From NCBI GenBank assembly GCA_002239105.1, contig MPNQ01000011.1, forward strand, positions 1 to 64,000: a stretch of 64,000 nucleotides of DNA, written 5' to 3'. A model generated the notes under the pieces. The model was given only the letters and a program-made list of their open reading frames with translations, made no database searches and was not told the DNA's origin. The position numbers were made by a program, and so were the translations under genes. The DNA is from a marine group bacterium Sva0996 bin134 (GTDB lineage: Bacteria; Actinomycetota; Acidimicrobiia; Acidimicrobiales; Bin134). Below are positions 43,058 through 52,692 of the stretch, piece by piece. Positions within the stretch are counted from its first letter, which is position 1; each line of letters starts with the position of its first letter.

Positions 43058-43840
43058 GTGGCGATTCTGGACAAGAATGCAAGAACGCGCCACGCCCGGC
43101 AGTACCACCTCCATGTGAGTCCCGGCGACATCGGGAAATACGTGCTGCTGCCAGGAGATCCGGCTCGCGTATCCATGATCGCTCAACACTTGGACGACCC
43201 AAGCGAGGTCGCCTTCCATCGCGAATACCGAACCGTCACCGGGCACTTCCGAGGAATCGAGGTCAGCGGCACGTCGACGGGAATCGGATGTCCATCCGCA
43301 GCCATTGCGGTTGAGGAGTTGGCCAACGTAGGGGCAACGCACTTCATCCGAGTAGGCAGCAGTGCCGCCTACCGTCCCGAAATTGCCCAGGGCGATCTGA
43401 TCGTCAACACGGCGACAATGCGACTCGACGGCACCAGCGCGGCCTACGTAGACCCAGGATTCCCGGCAGTGGCCGATCACTTCCTGGTTCGGCATCTAAT
43501 CGATGCCGCTCGAGACCTTGCCATCGAACGCGGATTCAAAGTGCATGTGGGCGTCAACGCATCAAGCGATGCGTTCTACGCCGAGACCCCTGAGTTCGTC
43601 GAACAGCTCCAGAAACACCGCATCTCCAATGTGGAGATGGAGAGTTCAGCCATATTCACCGTCGCGCATTTGAGGGGACTGTTCGGGGCAATGGTCTGTG
43701 CCGTGTCCTACAACTATATGCGGCCCGACGAAGTCGACTTCGAGGGCGAGAACAACGCTCTTGTAGAGGGTTGGGACAATGCGATTGCCGTGGCGCTCGA
43801 GGCAGTTGCCCGCTACGAGGCAGACCAAAACATGCCATGA
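43058..43840 (+). CDS. nucleoside phosphorylase (uridine/purine nucleoside phosphorylase family)
   Basis: A 260-aa member of the PNP/UDP family (NP-I): LLPGDPARVSMIAQHL (phosphate site), REYRTVTGHFRGIEV, STGIGCPSAAIAVEELA, and VEMESSAIF which closes the nucleoside site. Splits a nucleoside with phosphate to a base and (deoxy)ribose-1-phosphate. Closest in signature to uridine phosphorylases; substrate specificity not certain. GTG 43058 follows GAGAGGAG. Gap to the ABC ATPase is a 4-bp overlap. Confidence 0.87.
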   Translation: MAILDKNARTRHARQYHLHVSPGDIGKYVLLPGDPARVSMIAQHLDDPSEVAFHREYRTVTGHFRGIEVSGTSTGIGCPSAAIAVEELANVGATHFIRVGSSAAYRPEIAQGDLIVNTATMRLDGTSAAYVDPGFPAVADHFLVRHLIDAARDLAIERGFKVHVGVNASSDAFYAETPEFVEQLQKHRISNVEMESSAIFTVAHLRGLFGAMVCAVSYNYMRPDEVDFEGENNALVEGWDNAIAVALEAVARYEADQNMP

Positions 43841-44646
43841 CCAGCAGCGGGGGGATCGCGATTGATGGCGTCAGCATGCAGTTCAACGGCAGCCAAGGCG
43901 CAAGAGCGCTCGACGGGATCGATCTGAGAATCTCCGCCGGGGAATTCGTCGCAATCGTCGGGCCCTCGGGATGCGGAAAGTCGACGTTGCTCCGGATCGT
44001 GGGTGGGCTGTTGGAGCCGACTTCGGGACATGTGAACGTCGGCGGAAAGACATCGAGCCAGGCGAGACGCGACGTTGAGTTCGGATTCGTCTTCCAGCAG
44101 CCGACCCTTTTTCCGTGGCTTCGAGTCCTCGGCAACGTTCTATTGCCAGACCGCGTCCTTGGTCGTCGCAACCCGAACAACGGACCCAACAGCAAAGACA
44201 TCGCGCGGGAGCTTCTGCGCGATGTCGGTCTGGAAGGGTTTGAAGACCATTACCCAGCCCAGATCTCAGGAGGCATGCAGCAACGAGTAGCGCTGGCGCG
44301 AGCGCTCAGCTATGGACCCAACATCTTGCTGATGGACGAGCCCTTTGGCGCACTCGACGAGTTCACCCGTGACCGGCTCAACCTGCAACTTCTTGAAGTC
44401 TGCAACAAGACCGGCTCCACCGTGCTCTTTGTCACGCACAGCATTCAAGAGGCGATCTTCCTGGCCGACCGGGTCGTGATGCTCAGCCCCAGACCGGGAC
44501 GCATCACTCGGATCGCGGAGGTGCCGTTCCCGAAACCTCGAACCCTCGAAATCCGCTATGAACCCGAGTTTGGCGCGCTAGCGGGCGAGCTTCGGGGACT
44601 CCTCGAGGGCGACGACGATGTCGAGTTGGCGCTGAACGGGCCATGA
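43837..44646 (+). CDS. ABC transporter ATP-binding protein
   Basis: A 269-aa ATPase with Walker A GPSGCGKSTLL, Q-loop VFQQPTLFPWL, signature ISGGMQQRVALARAL, Walker B LLMDEPFGALDE and H-loop VTHSI. The SsuB/TauB/ThiZ type, matching the NMT1/THI5-like binding protein. The start is ATG 43837, overlapping the phosphorylase stop. Confidence 0.93.
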   Translation: MTSSGGIAIDGVSMQFNGSQGARALDGIDLRISAGEFVAIVGPSGCGKSTLLRIVGGLLEPTSGHVNVGGKTSSQARRDVEFGFVFQQPTLFPWLRVLGNVLLPDRVLGRRNPNNGPNSKDIARELLRDVGLEGFEDHYPAQISGGMQQRVALARALSYGPNILLMDEPFGALDEFTRDRLNLQLLEVCNKTGSTVLFVTHSIQEAIFLADRVVMLSPRPGRITRIAEVPFPKPRTLEIRYEPEFGALAGELRGLLEGDDDVELALNGP

Positions 44647-45437
44647 GGATCATCCGCAAACGCAGCCGTGTTATCGACGTATTGCTCAGGGTCTTGCCCT
44701 CGGTCGCGATCTTCGCCCTCTGCCTCGTCGCTTGGGAGTTGTGGGTCAATATTCGAGACGTTCCCGCCTATCTCTATCCGAGTCCATCCGACATCGGGAG
44801 AGAACTGCGAGACGAGGGTCTGGCGCTTGCCGTGGACGACCTCCGCTGGACCATGATCGAGGCGGTTCTGGGATTTCTCCTCGGCAGCGCGGTCGCCCTT
44901 TGCACCGCGGTCGTGTTCGTACACGCAAAGTTCCTTGAACGGGTGTTCTTTCCCTGGGCAATCGTATTGCAGACAGTGCCAATCGTCGCGGTGGCACCGC
45001 TGCTAACCATCTGGTTCGGTTTCACACTCACTCCCAAGGTGCTGATCGCCGCGCTGATCTGCTTCTTCCCCGTGCTCGTCAATGCATCCAAGGGCCTGCG
45101 GTCGATCAGCAGTCAGGCCGTTGAGCTCATGAGCATCTTGTCGGCAAGCAAGTGGTCGCTCTTTTGGCGGGTGCGCATTCCGAGCTCCCTTCCCTATATC
45201 TTCGCCGGGCTGAAGGTCGCTTCTACGCTGTCGGTGATCGGTGCAATCGTCGCCGAGTTCACCGGGGCTGACCGAGGGATCGGCTTCGTCATCATCCAAG
45301 CCAGCTACCGCCTTGACACCCGGCTGATGTTCGCCGGAATCGCCCTCTCCTCAGCGGCCGGGGTTGTCTTCTTCAACATCATCGGAGCACTCGAGCGCCT
45401 CGCCCTTCGATGGCCAGATGCCCGGCTCGAACGGTGA
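44643..45437 (+). CDS. ABC transporter permease
   Basis: A 264-aa permease with six predicted helices and the EAA-type coupling segment near residues 155-175 (ELMSILSASKWSLFWRVRIP). The opening YLYPSPSDIGRELRDEG is typical of SsuC/TauC/ThiX permeases. Overlaps the ATPase gene by 4 bp; last gene of the cluster. Confidence 0.93.
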   Translation: MRIIRKRSRVIDVLLRVLPSVAIFALCLVAWELWVNIRDVPAYLYPSPSDIGRELRDEGLALAVDDLRWTMIEAVLGFLLGSAVALCTAVVFVHAKFLERVFFPWAIVLQTVPIVAVAPLLTIWFGFTLTPKVLIAALICFFPVLVNASKGLRSISSQAVELMSILSASKWSLFWRVRIPSSLPYIFAGLKVASTLSVIGAIVAEFTGADRGIGFVIIQASYRLDTRLMFAGIALSSAAGVVFFNIIGALERLALRWPDARLER

Positions 45438-45492
45438 CCTAGCTGCCGCGCCAAACCGCCGGGGGGATGGCAGACCCGACAAAATAAAACCC

Positions 45493-46407
45493 ATGCCCAC
45501 CCTCTCAGTAACCCTTCCGTCGTTCGGCCCCATCTTTCGAGACAACAACTTCCACCAGATCGCCGACCTCGCCAAGATGGCCGAGCAAGCCGGAGTCGAC
45601 CGCATCATGCTCACCGACCACGTCGTCATGGGCGAACACACCGACCGCTACCCCTACGGCCCCTTCCCATTTCCTCCAGAGACTGCTTGGCTCGAGCCCC
45701 TGGCCTCCCTAGCCCACATGGCCGCCGTCACCTCACAGGTTCGGTTCAGCACCAAAATCCTCATCGCCCCCCTTCGCCCCGCCGCGGTGCTGGCCAAGAC
45801 CCTGGCCACCATGGACGTGCTTTCGCAGGGCCGCCTCGAAGTAGGCGTGGGCACCGGCTGGCAACGGGAGGAATACGAAGCCGCTGGTGTCCCCTGGAAC
45901 CAGCGAGGCCAGCGCCTCACCGACACCATCGCCGCCTGCCAAACGCTGTGGCGGGACTCCCCCGCCTCGTTCCACTCATCCACCGTCAACTTCGACAACA
46001 TCTGGTGCGAGCCCAAGCCGGCCCAGCCCGATGGCATCCCCATCTGGGTGGCCGGGGCCCTCCATCCCAACAACCTGGCCCGCCTCGTCGAACACGCCAG
46101 CGGCTGGATCCCGCCCCCCTACGCCGACCTCCACGAGCTGACCGACGGAGTACACACCCTCCAAGACGCCCTGGCCGCCGCCGGCCGCAACCTCGACGGG
46201 TTCGGCATCCAGGGCGACATCGACGCCGTGATCGACGAAAACGACCGACCGTCCATCCGGGCCAGCATGGATGCCTCCCCCCAGTGGGTGGACGCCGGCG
46301 CCACCACCATCAACGTGGTGATGTCCCTGTTCTGCTGGCGCATGGACCGAGCCCAAGGGTGGTTCGACGACCTCGCAGAAAGTTGGGCCGCCCTCGATCT
46401 GGGGTAA
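45493..46407 (+). CDS. LLM class F420-dependent oxidoreductase (TIGR03619-like)
   Basis: A 304-aa paralogue of the 758-1696 product: DRIMLTDHVVMGEHTD, LAKTLATMDVLSQGRLEVG and GTGWQREEYEAAGVPW. Probably uses F420H2. The chosen ATG 45493 begins MPTLSVTLPSFGP; the frame is open upstream but overlaps the permease. No clear ribosome site or TANNNT element. Separated from the transporter by 55 bp, so co-transcription is possible. Confidence 0.87.
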   Translation: MPTLSVTLPSFGPIFRDNNFHQIADLAKMAEQAGVDRIMLTDHVVMGEHTDRYPYGPFPFPPETAWLEPLASLAHMAAVTSQVRFSTKILIAPLRPAAVLAKTLATMDVLSQGRLEVGVGTGWQREEYEAAGVPWNQRGQRLTDTIAACQTLWRDSPASFHSSTVNFDNIWCEPKPAQPDGIPIWVAGALHPNNLARLVEHASGWIPPPYADLHELTDGVHTLQDALAAAGRNLDGFGIQGDIDAVIDENDRPSIRASMDASPQWVDAGATTINVVMSLFCWRMDRAQGWFDDLAESWAALDLG

Positions 46408-46422
46408 TCCAACTGGAGCGAA

Positions 46423-47682
46423 TCAGGGGATATCGCCGTCGGCTCGGAAGCGCTCGACCGCTTCCGCGGGCCGGCCGGCGATGACGCCGTCTACCGGCAA
46501 ATCGATGAGCTCGGCGTAGTAGTCGGGGTGCTCTTGGTAGTCCTCGTTGGGCCACACCCATACCGCTAGGCCTTCGTCGGCGGCTTTGCCCAGAAGATCG
46601 GGAGTGAGCACGTCGAGGCCACTGAAGGATGGGGGCACCTGCAAAATGAGGTCGTTGGGGTGCAGGGGGACCGACGCAAAGGCCCACGCCGGTAGGGCAT
46701 CCTGGCCGGGGCTGGTAACGACCTCGGGGGCCAGCTCCCGGAATCCGACCAGCGCCTCGTCTCTGAACGAGACCACCACCACCGAGTTGGTGCGGCCCAA
46801 CTCCTCGATGTCGGCAGCCAGCACTGCTGCCATCTCGAGAATGAAGTCGATGTCGTCTTCACCGTCGTCGCCCGCGGGGGTCTTGATCTCCACGTCCAGC
46901 ACGTGCTCGGGAAACGCCTCTGCTACCGCTCGGAATGTCTCGATCCTGAAGTCGTCAGGGCCGTATCCCGCAGGAGGGTCGATGTCGCCGGAACGGATGC
47001 CCCGATAGGTGTAAGCCTCGGGGGCGAGGTCGTGGCTGGGCCATTCCTCCGACCACCAGTAGCCGTTGTCGAGCGCCTGAATCTCCTCGTAGGTCATGTC
47101 CCTGACCCGTCCGGTTCCCTCGGTTGTGCGATCGACCGTGTCGTCGTGGTGCACCACCAGCACCCGGTCGGCCGTCATCTGCAAGTCCATCTCCAGCACG
47201 TCCACACCCGCGTAAGCCGCCTGGGAGAAGGCATACATGGTGGAGTGAGGCCATGAGCGATCGCCGCCGGCGTGGCCGATGACCAGCGGCCGCCCCAGCG
47301 CCAACAACTCGCTAACCGTGCTGGCCGCCGGAGTCGGGACCGGGGGGAGCAAGGCTGTTTCCTCGCTTTCAGCCTCCTGCACGTCATCGGCAACCGGCGT
47401 CGGTTCGCTAGTCGGCTGCTCAGCCGGGGTGGCGGCCACCGTGGGTTCTGGGGTCGGCTCCGGTTCGGCGCGATCCCCCACCACAGACTCAGGTGTGGCC
47501 GACATCGTCTCAGTAGGAACTACCTCAGTGGGGGAAGAAGCAGGTGGAGCAGTAGCCACCTCTGCGCTCGGAACAGACTCGTCCCCTCCACCGCATGCTG
47601 CCAACAACGCTCCCACCATGATCAACGTCAGCAATGCGAGAGCAGGTGGCAACGACGCCGCTGTACTCGGCAATCGATGCAC
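46423..47682 (-). CDS. glycerophosphodiester phosphodiesterase-like lipoprotein
   Basis: A 419-aa lipoprotein: signal with lipobox LAAC (Cys30), a Pro/Thr/Glu-rich linker to about residue 125, then a GDPD TIM barrel (VIGHAGGDRSWPHST, LEMDLQMTADRVLVVHHDDT, DRTTEGTGRVRDMTY). GDPDs hydrolyse glycerophosphodiesters to glycerol-3-phosphate. Two usual catalytic positions differ: HAGG for HRG and PHST for xENT. GTG 47682 is supported by TAGGAT ending 6 bp upstream (plus 47689-47694). Confidence 0.82.
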   Translation of the reverse strand: MHRLPSTAASLPPALALLTLIMVGALLAACGGGDESVPSAEVATAPPASSPTEVVPTETMSATPESVVGDRAEPEPTPEPTVAATPAEQPTSEPTPVADDVQEAESEETALLPPVPTPAASTVSELLALGRPLVIGHAGGDRSWPHSTMYAFSQAAYAGVDVLEMDLQMTADRVLVVHHDDTVDRTTEGTGRVRDMTYEEIQALDNGYWWSEEWPSHDLAPEAYTYRGIRSGDIDPPAGYGPDDFRIETFRAVAEAFPEHVLDVEIKTPAGDDGEDDIDFILEMAAVLAADIEELGRTNSVVVVSFRDEALVGFRELAPEVVTSPGQDALPAWAFASVPLHPNDLILQVPPSFSGLDVLTPDLLGKAADEGLAVWVWPNEDYQEHPDYYAELIDLPVDGVIAGRPAEAVERFRADGDIP

Positions 47683-47731
47683 GCAGAAATCCTAGGCGTT
47701 CTCCAGGAAACTCGCCGCGACTAGCGAGCCC

Positions 47732-48376
47732 CTAGTACTGAGGGGCTACTACCACCCCGTCGCGCATGGAGCCGGTGACCTCGGTGCGGGTTGCGCAGCA
47801 GTGGCCGGTCTCGTTCATGCTCATCAGCATTCGCCGGTCCTCGTCCACCCACAATCGGCAGATGCCGGTGTAGGACACATGGAGGTGGACCCGCTCCGAC
47901 GCCATCACCAGCTCAGACACAACCCGGTTGATCACACCTCCATGGCATGCCACCGCGATGTGCTGACCGGGCTGGGCCTCGCACAACCGCTCGAACGCAG
48001 CGATTACCCGCTTGTGGAACTCTTCGGGAGTATCCCAGCCGATGGCGGCATAGTCCCCGGCTCGAATGGCCTCGTAGTACTCCCCGCCCTCGGTTGACAG
48101 GAGCTCGGTGGGTAGGTACCGCTTGGAGTTGCGGTCGATCTCGGTGAAGTCCTCTTCGAGCTCGACCTCCATGCCCAACCGGGCGGCCAGCGGCTCGATG
48201 GTCTCGATGGCCCGCCGCTTGGTGCTGGAGATGATGTGGTCGAAGGGCTCGTGCTCCAACCAGTCGGCCAGTCGCTCGGCCTGCCATTTCCCCAATTCGC
48301 TGAGCCCGGGATCGGCAACCTTGTCGGTGTTCCACTCCCGTTCGGGCTGGCCGTGGCGGATAAAAGCGATCTGCAC
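47732..48376 (-). CDS. histidine phosphatase family protein
   Basis: A 214-aa phosphoglycerate-mutase-like phosphatase: catalytic RHG at IAFIRHGQPERE, second signature IISSTKRRAIETIEPLA, glutamate in FTEIDRNSK and ACHGGVINRVVS with the second histidine. Substrate unknown. The start is GTG 48376, set by TAGGGT (plus positions 48383-48388) 6 bp upstream. Divergent from 48399 with 22 bp between start codons. Confidence 0.87.
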   Translation of the reverse strand: MQIAFIRHGQPEREWNTDKVADPGLSELGKWQAERLADWLEHEPFDHIISSTKRRAIETIEPLAARLGMEVELEEDFTEIDRNSKRYLPTELLSTEGGEYYEAIRAGDYAAIGWDTPEEFHKRVIAAFERLCEAQPGQHIAVACHGGVINRVVSELVMASERVHLHVSYTGICRLWVDEDRRMLMSMNETGHCCATRTEVTGSMRDGVVVAPQY

Positions 48377-48382
48377 CCCTAT

Positions 48383-48392
48383 ACCCTACGCT
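48383..48392. promoter_or_regulatory. symmetric divergent promoter: two -10 elements sharing one TA step
   Basis: The 10 bp ACCCTACGCT read TACGCT on the plus strand (48387-48392) and TAGGGT on the minus strand (48383-48388), sharing TA at 48387-48388. Each ends exactly 6 bp from its own start codon (ATG 48399, GTG 48376). Neither gene has a Shine-Dalgarno sequence. Confidence 0.55.
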
Positions 48393-48398
48393 GCGCTG

Positions 48399-48764
48399 AT
48401 GGACAACAAAGAAGCAGATCGTGTCGCCTGGAACAACATCATGCTGGACGATCCCCCCGACCACGACGACCTGTATCTCCGGTTCACCAAGCGGGTGTTC
48501 TCCGACGTGTGGGCCCGTCCCCGCCTGGGACGCAGGGAGCGTCGCCTCACCACGCTGACCGCCATCGCCGCCACCGGCAACGGCGCCATCTTGCCCTTCC
48601 ACATGAAGCCGGCCCTCGAGGCGGGCGATCTCACCACCGACGAGCTGGCCGAGTGGGTAGTGCATCTGGCCCACTACGCCGGATGGCCGGCCAGCGCCCA
48701 GGCCTACACCGCCCTGCGCACGGTGGCCGCCGAACTCGGCCTGGAGTTCGAAGACGACGACTGA
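48399..48764 (+). CDS. carboxymuconolactone decarboxylase-like (CMD) protein
   Basis: A 121-aa all-helical protein with the CMD pattern: RRERRLTTLTAIAATGNGA and LTTDELAEWVVHLAHYAGWPAS, typical of the gamma-carboxymuconolactone decarboxylase family. The AhpD-type CxxC pair is absent, so it is not a peroxidase partner. Start ATG 48399 is fixed by the -10 at 48387-48392. Confidence 0.83.
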   Translation: MDNKEADRVAWNNIMLDDPPDHDDLYLRFTKRVFSDVWARPRLGRRERRLTTLTAIAATGNGAILPFHMKPALEAGDLTTDELAEWVVHLAHYAGWPASAQAYTALRTVAAELGLEFEDDD

Positions 48765-48786
48765 CGGAGTCAAGCCCCAGCCCGCC

Positions 48787-50097
48787 CTACTCCAATACCA
48801 CCTCGTTGCAACGGGAAGGAGCCCGGGCAGGGTTGAACACCCGTGCCCTCTGGTTCGACTCTGTGCCCGAGCGGTCGGTGTTCAGATAGGCCTCGATGGC
48901 ATTGGCGGTGGCTTTGGCCGCCACGCGGATGTATTCGTCAGTGGCGAAGAGCGCAGCCTCGGAACGGTTGGACAAGTAGCCGTACTCGACCAGGACCGCG
49001 GGAACATTGGGTCGGCTGATCATTCCGTAGGCGTCGCGGCCCCTGGTCGACAGTACGCGCAGCACCCCGGCATCAGCCACGCGGCTCCACCTCACGTTGC
49101 CGAAGCCCGACAGCGCCTCGGTGATCTCCTGATGGAGCAACCCGCCGAGGCGGGCAGAGTCACTACGAACCTGCTGGGCCGACACCGACTGCACGTAGAC
49201 CTCGGTGCCCGGCCGACTGCCGATGCTGAAGGTAGGTCCGTTGTGGTGAATCGAGACCAGGGCTTCAGCTCCCAGGGCGTCAGCAAACGCAGCTCGAACC
49301 GACAGTGTTGACCCGTAATGGCCGTTCCGAGTGGAGGCGGCCGGAATTCCCCTGCTCGATAGCTCGTTCAAGACCGCATAGCTGAGGGTCAGGTTCAAGT
49401 CCCGCTCGGCCAAACCGTTGGGTCCCACTGCGCCGATGTCATAGGACCCCCCATGGCCGGGATCCACCACCACTCTCACCCCTCGGAGGGGCAGTCCTTC
49501 ACTGACCGTCGAAATCGAACCGCACGGCGTTGTCACGACAAATCTCCCCTCGTTCACCCCCAAAACGGCAACCGACACCCCGCTTGGCGTGATCAGTCCC
49601 GGCGGGGGATCGCCGTCGAGTTCCTCGGGCCGCACCGGTGCGTCAAGGGCCAAAGACAAAGGTGGCGCCGAATGGGCTTGGTCGGGGCAGCCTTCGGGGG
49701 TGATGTGCGTGTCGATTTCGAAGTCGAACCGGCAGCGATAGGTGTTCAGCAGCGCCTCTTGGACTGCGATCAGCCGGTCCCGAACCGCAATTTCTTGTGA
49801 GGTGGGCGTGCCTGCGAATTCCGCCGGCCGGGAAAACCCCTGGGTGGGATAGCCGCCGGTGCAGCCGCCGCGCACCGCCGAGACGTCGACGCCGAATTGG
49901 CAGCGATAGACATTGAGCAGCGTTTCCTGGGCGGCAATCAGGTTGTCGCGCACCGCGATGTCGTCCAGCGTGAACGCGGTATCAGAGGGGCTCTGCGCGC
50001 TTACTCCTCCCATACCGAGGGCCAGCACCAGCAGACTCGCCGACGCGGCCCGGCAGAATGGGGACAAGACGCGGGCGAATCGCCCAGCAGGGGCCAC
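48787..50097 (-). CDS. N-acetylmuramoyl-L-alanine amidase (Amidase_3), secreted
   Basis: A 436-aa exported zinc amidase cleaving the peptide from glycan in peptidoglycan. N-terminal signal peptide (hydrophobic ASLLVLALGMGG, cleavage after VSA), two copies of a cysteine-containing repeat (about 46-137), then the catalytic domain: VVVDPGHGGSYD, AERDLNLTLSYA, SIHHNGP (metal ligands) and AVLVEYGYLSN (catalytic Glu). GTG 50097 is preferred: TACGTT on the minus strand (plus 50104-50109) ends 6 bp upstream. TTG 50133 would add 12 residues. Confidence 0.88.
   Translation of the reverse strand: MAPAGRFARVLSPFCRAASASLLVLALGMGGVSAQSPSDTAFTLDDIAVRDNLIAAQETLLNVYRCQFGVDVSAVRGGCTGGYPTQGFSRPAEFAGTPTSQEIAVRDRLIAVQEALLNTYRCRFDFEIDTHITPEGCPDQAHSAPPLSLALDAPVRPEELDGDPPPGLITPSGVSVAVLGVNEGRFVVTTPCGSISTVSEGLPLRGVRVVVDPGHGGSYDIGAVGPNGLAERDLNLTLSYAVLNELSSRGIPAASTRNGHYGSTLSVRAAFADALGAEALVSIHHNGPTFSIGSRPGTEVYVQSVSAQQVRSDSARLGGLLHQEITEALSGFGNVRWSRVADAGVLRVLSTRGRDAYGMISRPNVPAVLVEYGYLSNRSEAALFATDEYIRVAAKATANAIEAYLNTDRSGTESNQRARVFNPARAPSRCNEVVLE
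49687..49962 (-). repeat. duplicated cysteine-containing repeat in the amidase
   Basis: Copy 1 (49861-49962) and copy 2 (49687-49794) both encode the pattern IAVRD-x-LIA-x-QE-x-LLN-x-YRC-x-F, followed by a cysteine about 12-15 residues on. Likely a small disulfide-bonded or wall-binding unit. Confidence 0.75.
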
Positions 50098-50157
50098 CGC
50101 AAGAACGTATAGACCAGGCTGACTACCCGCCAATCCCCTCTAGAGCCACTTCTGCCG

Positions 50158-52641
50158 TCAGCCGATGGCAATCTCTCCGGAAGAGTCGAGTGTGGCCGTT
50201 GCTGTCGCCCCCTCAGCGATGGTCCCGCTGAGGACGGCCTCGGCCAGGTGATCAGCAAGCTCACGCTGGATCACCCGCTTGAGCGGACGGGCGCCGAAGG
50301 CCGGGTCGTAGCCGTCGGCGGCCAGTTTGGCCCGAACCTCGTCGGCCACTGCCAGGTGGATGCGCCGGTTGGACAGGCGTTCTGCCAGACGATCGATTTG
50401 CAGGTCGACGATCTGGGCCAAGTGCTCGGGCTTCAGTTCGCCGAACGCCACGATGTCGTCGATGCGGTTGACGAACTCGGGGCGGAAGTACTCCTTGGGG
50501 TCAACGGCGAGGTTGGACGTCATGATCAGAACCGCATTGGTGAAATCCACCGTTCGACCCTGCCCGTCGGTCAGCCGACCGTCGTCCAAGAGCTGCAAGA
50601 GCACATTGAACACCTCAGGGTGGGCCTTTTCGATCTCGTCCAGCAGCACCACCGCATAGGGACGCCGCCGTACCGCCTCGGTGAGCTGGCCGCCCTCGTC
50701 GAAGCCGACATAGCCGGGGGGCGCTCCGATGAGTCGGGACACGCTGTGCTTTTCCATGTACTCCGACATGTCGATGCGGACCATGGCCCTCTCATCGTCG
50801 AACAAGAAGTCGGCCAGCGTGCGGGCCAGCTCGGTCTTGCCCACCCCGGTGGGGCCGATGAACAGGAATGATCCGATAGGGCGGTTGGGATCGGAAAGCC
50901 CGGCCCGGCTGCGGCGGATGGCCGATGCCACCAGGTGTACCGGCTCGGTCTGGCCGATGACCCGCTGGCTCAGCACCGATTCCAGGCGCAGGAGCTTGTC
51001 GGTCTCCCCCTCCATCAGTCGGGTGACCGGCACCCCGGTCCAGCGGGACACCACTTCAGCCACATCGTCGGGGTCCACCTCCTCTTTCAGCATCTGCCGG
51101 TCGGCCTGGAGCTCTGCCAATCGCAGGTCGGCCTCTGCGATCTGGCGCTCCAGCTCGGGGAGCTTTCCGTAGCGGATTTCGGCCGCCCGCTCCAGGTCGG
51201 CCTCCCGATCCAGCGCAGTGCTCAGAGCGTCGTGCTCTTCTTTCAGCGTTCTGATCTGGCCAATGGCCTCCTTCTCCGACTGCCAGTGGGCCTGCATCCC
51301 GGCCAGCTCCTCCCGCAGGTTGGCCAGTTCCTCTTCCAGAGCCTCCAACCGCTCGGCCGATGCCGCGTCGGACTCCTTGGCCAGCGCCACCTGCTCGATC
51401 TCGAGTTGGCGAATGCGGCGGTCCACCACGTCGATCTCGGTGGGCATGGAGTCGATCTCGATGCGGAGCATTGAGGCAGCCTCGTCCACCAGGTCGATGG
51501 CCTTGTCGGGCAGGAACCGACCGGTCACGTAGCGGTCGGAGAGCACGGCGGCCGACACCAAAGCGGCGTCTTGGATGCGGACTCCGTGGTGGACCTCGTA
51601 GCGCTCCTTCAGCCCCCGCAAGATGGCGATGGCGTCCTCCACTGACGGCTCGCCCACGTAGACCTGTTGGAAGCGGCGCTCCAGGGCGGCGTCCTTCTCG
51701 ATGTGGGTGCGGAACTCGTCCAGCGTGGTGGCGCCGATCATGCGCAGCTCGCCCCGGGCCAGCATGGGCTTGATCATGTTGCCCGCATCCATGGCTCCCT
51801 CCGCGGCGCCCGCACCCACGATGGTGTGCAGCTCGTCCATGAACGTGACCACCTCGCCCTCGGCGTCGGTGATCTCTTTCAGCAAGGCCTTGAGCCGCTC
51901 CTCGAACTCACCCCGGTACTTGGCCCCGGCCACCATGGCCGACATGTCCAGCGCCACCAGCCGTTTATTCTTCAGCCCCTCGGGCACGTCCCCATCGGCG
52001 ATGCGCAGGGCCAGGCCCTCCACGATGGCGGTCTTGCCCACCCCGGGCTCGCCGATCAGCACCGGGTTGTTCTTGGTGCGGCGGCTCAGCACCTGGATGG
52101 TGCGGCGGATCTCCTCGTCCCGTCCGATCACCGGGTCGAGCTTGCCGTCCCGGGCCAGGTCGGTGAGGTCCCGCCCGTACTTTTCCAGCGCCTGGTAGGA
52201 GTCCTCTGGGGTGGTCGAGGTCACCCGATGGGATCCCCGCACTTCGGCCAGTGCCTCCAGCAATCGATTGCGGCCCACACCCACCCGATCGGCCATGGCC
52301 AACAGCAGGTGCTCGGTGGACAGGTACTCGTCGCCCAGCTCGGTGCGGGCGGCGTCGGCGGTCTCCATGGACTTGACCAGATCCCGGGCGGTGCGCACCT
52401 CGGTGCCGTAGGCCGACGGCAGCTGGCTGAGCGCGGCCTCCAGCTGGGCCCGCAAATCGGGCAGTGCCACTCCGGTGCGCTGCAATACCGGCAGCACCAC
52501 CCCGTCGGCCTGGCCGATCAATGCCAGCAGAAGATGGTCAGCGGTCACCTCGGGATGGCTCTTCGACTGGGCCATTGCGGTGGCATCGTTGAATGCCTCC
52601 CTGGTCTTCAGCGTCCACCGGTTGGGGTCAAGCATCGACAT
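50158..52641 (-). CDS. clpB: ATP-dependent disaggregase ClpB
   Basis: An 827-aa Hsp100 disaggregase. N-terminal Clp-N repeat ([16 protein letters not shown]...), AAA1 with GEPGVGKT and MDELHT, coiled-coil M domain (about 405-520), AAA2 with GPTGVGKT, the pore motif GYVGFDEGG and [13 protein letters not shown]2 is shorter than usual: TSNL runs almost at once into [14 protein letters not shown] 52641 has GAGG 3 bp before it; ATG 52635 gives better spacing. A HAIR-like element lies upstream, so expression is probably HspR-controlled heat shock. Confidence 0.95.
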   Translation of the reverse strand: MSMLDPNRWTLKTREAFNDATAMAQSKSHPEVTADHLLLALIGQADGVVLPVLQRTGVALPDLRAQLEAALSQLPSAYGTEVRTARDLVKSMETADAARTELGDEYLSTEHLLLAMADRVGVGRNRLLEALAEVRGSHRVTSTTPEDSYQALEKYGRDLTDLARDGKLDPVIGRDEEIRRTIQVLSRRTKNNPVLIGEPGVGKTAIVEGLALRIADGDVPEGLKNKRLVALDMSAMVAGAKYRGEFEERLKALLKEITDAEGEVVTFMDELHTIVGAGAAEGAMDAGNMIKPMLARGELRMIGATTLDEFRTHIEKDAALERRFQQVYVGEPSVEDAIAILRGLKERYEVHHGVRIQDAALVSAAVLSDRYVTGRFLPDKAIDLVDEAASMLRIEIDSMPTEIDVVDRRIRQLEIEQVALAKESDAASAERLEALEEELANLREELAGMQAHWQSEKEAIGQIRTLKEEHDALSTALDREADLERAAEIRYGKLPELERQIAEADLRLAELQADRQMLKEEVDPDDVAEVVSRWTGVPVTRLMEGETDKLLRLESVLSQRVIGQTEPVHLVASAIRRSRAGLSDPNRPIGSFLFIGPTGVGKTELARTLADFLFDDERAMVRIDMSEYMEKHSVSRLIGAPPGYVGFDEGGQLTEAVRRRPYAVVLLDEIEKAHPEVFNVLLQLLDDGRLTDGQGRTVDFTNAVLIMTSNLAVDPKEYFRPEFVNRIDDIVAFGELKPEHLAQIVDLQIDRLAERLSNRRIHLAVADEVRAKLAADGYDPAFGARPLKRVIQRELADHLAEAVLSGTIAEGATATATLDSSGEIAIG

Positions 52642-52692
52642 GCACCTCGTTTTGCCTCAATTCTGTCGTTCCTCTATGAATAACCGCCAAAA

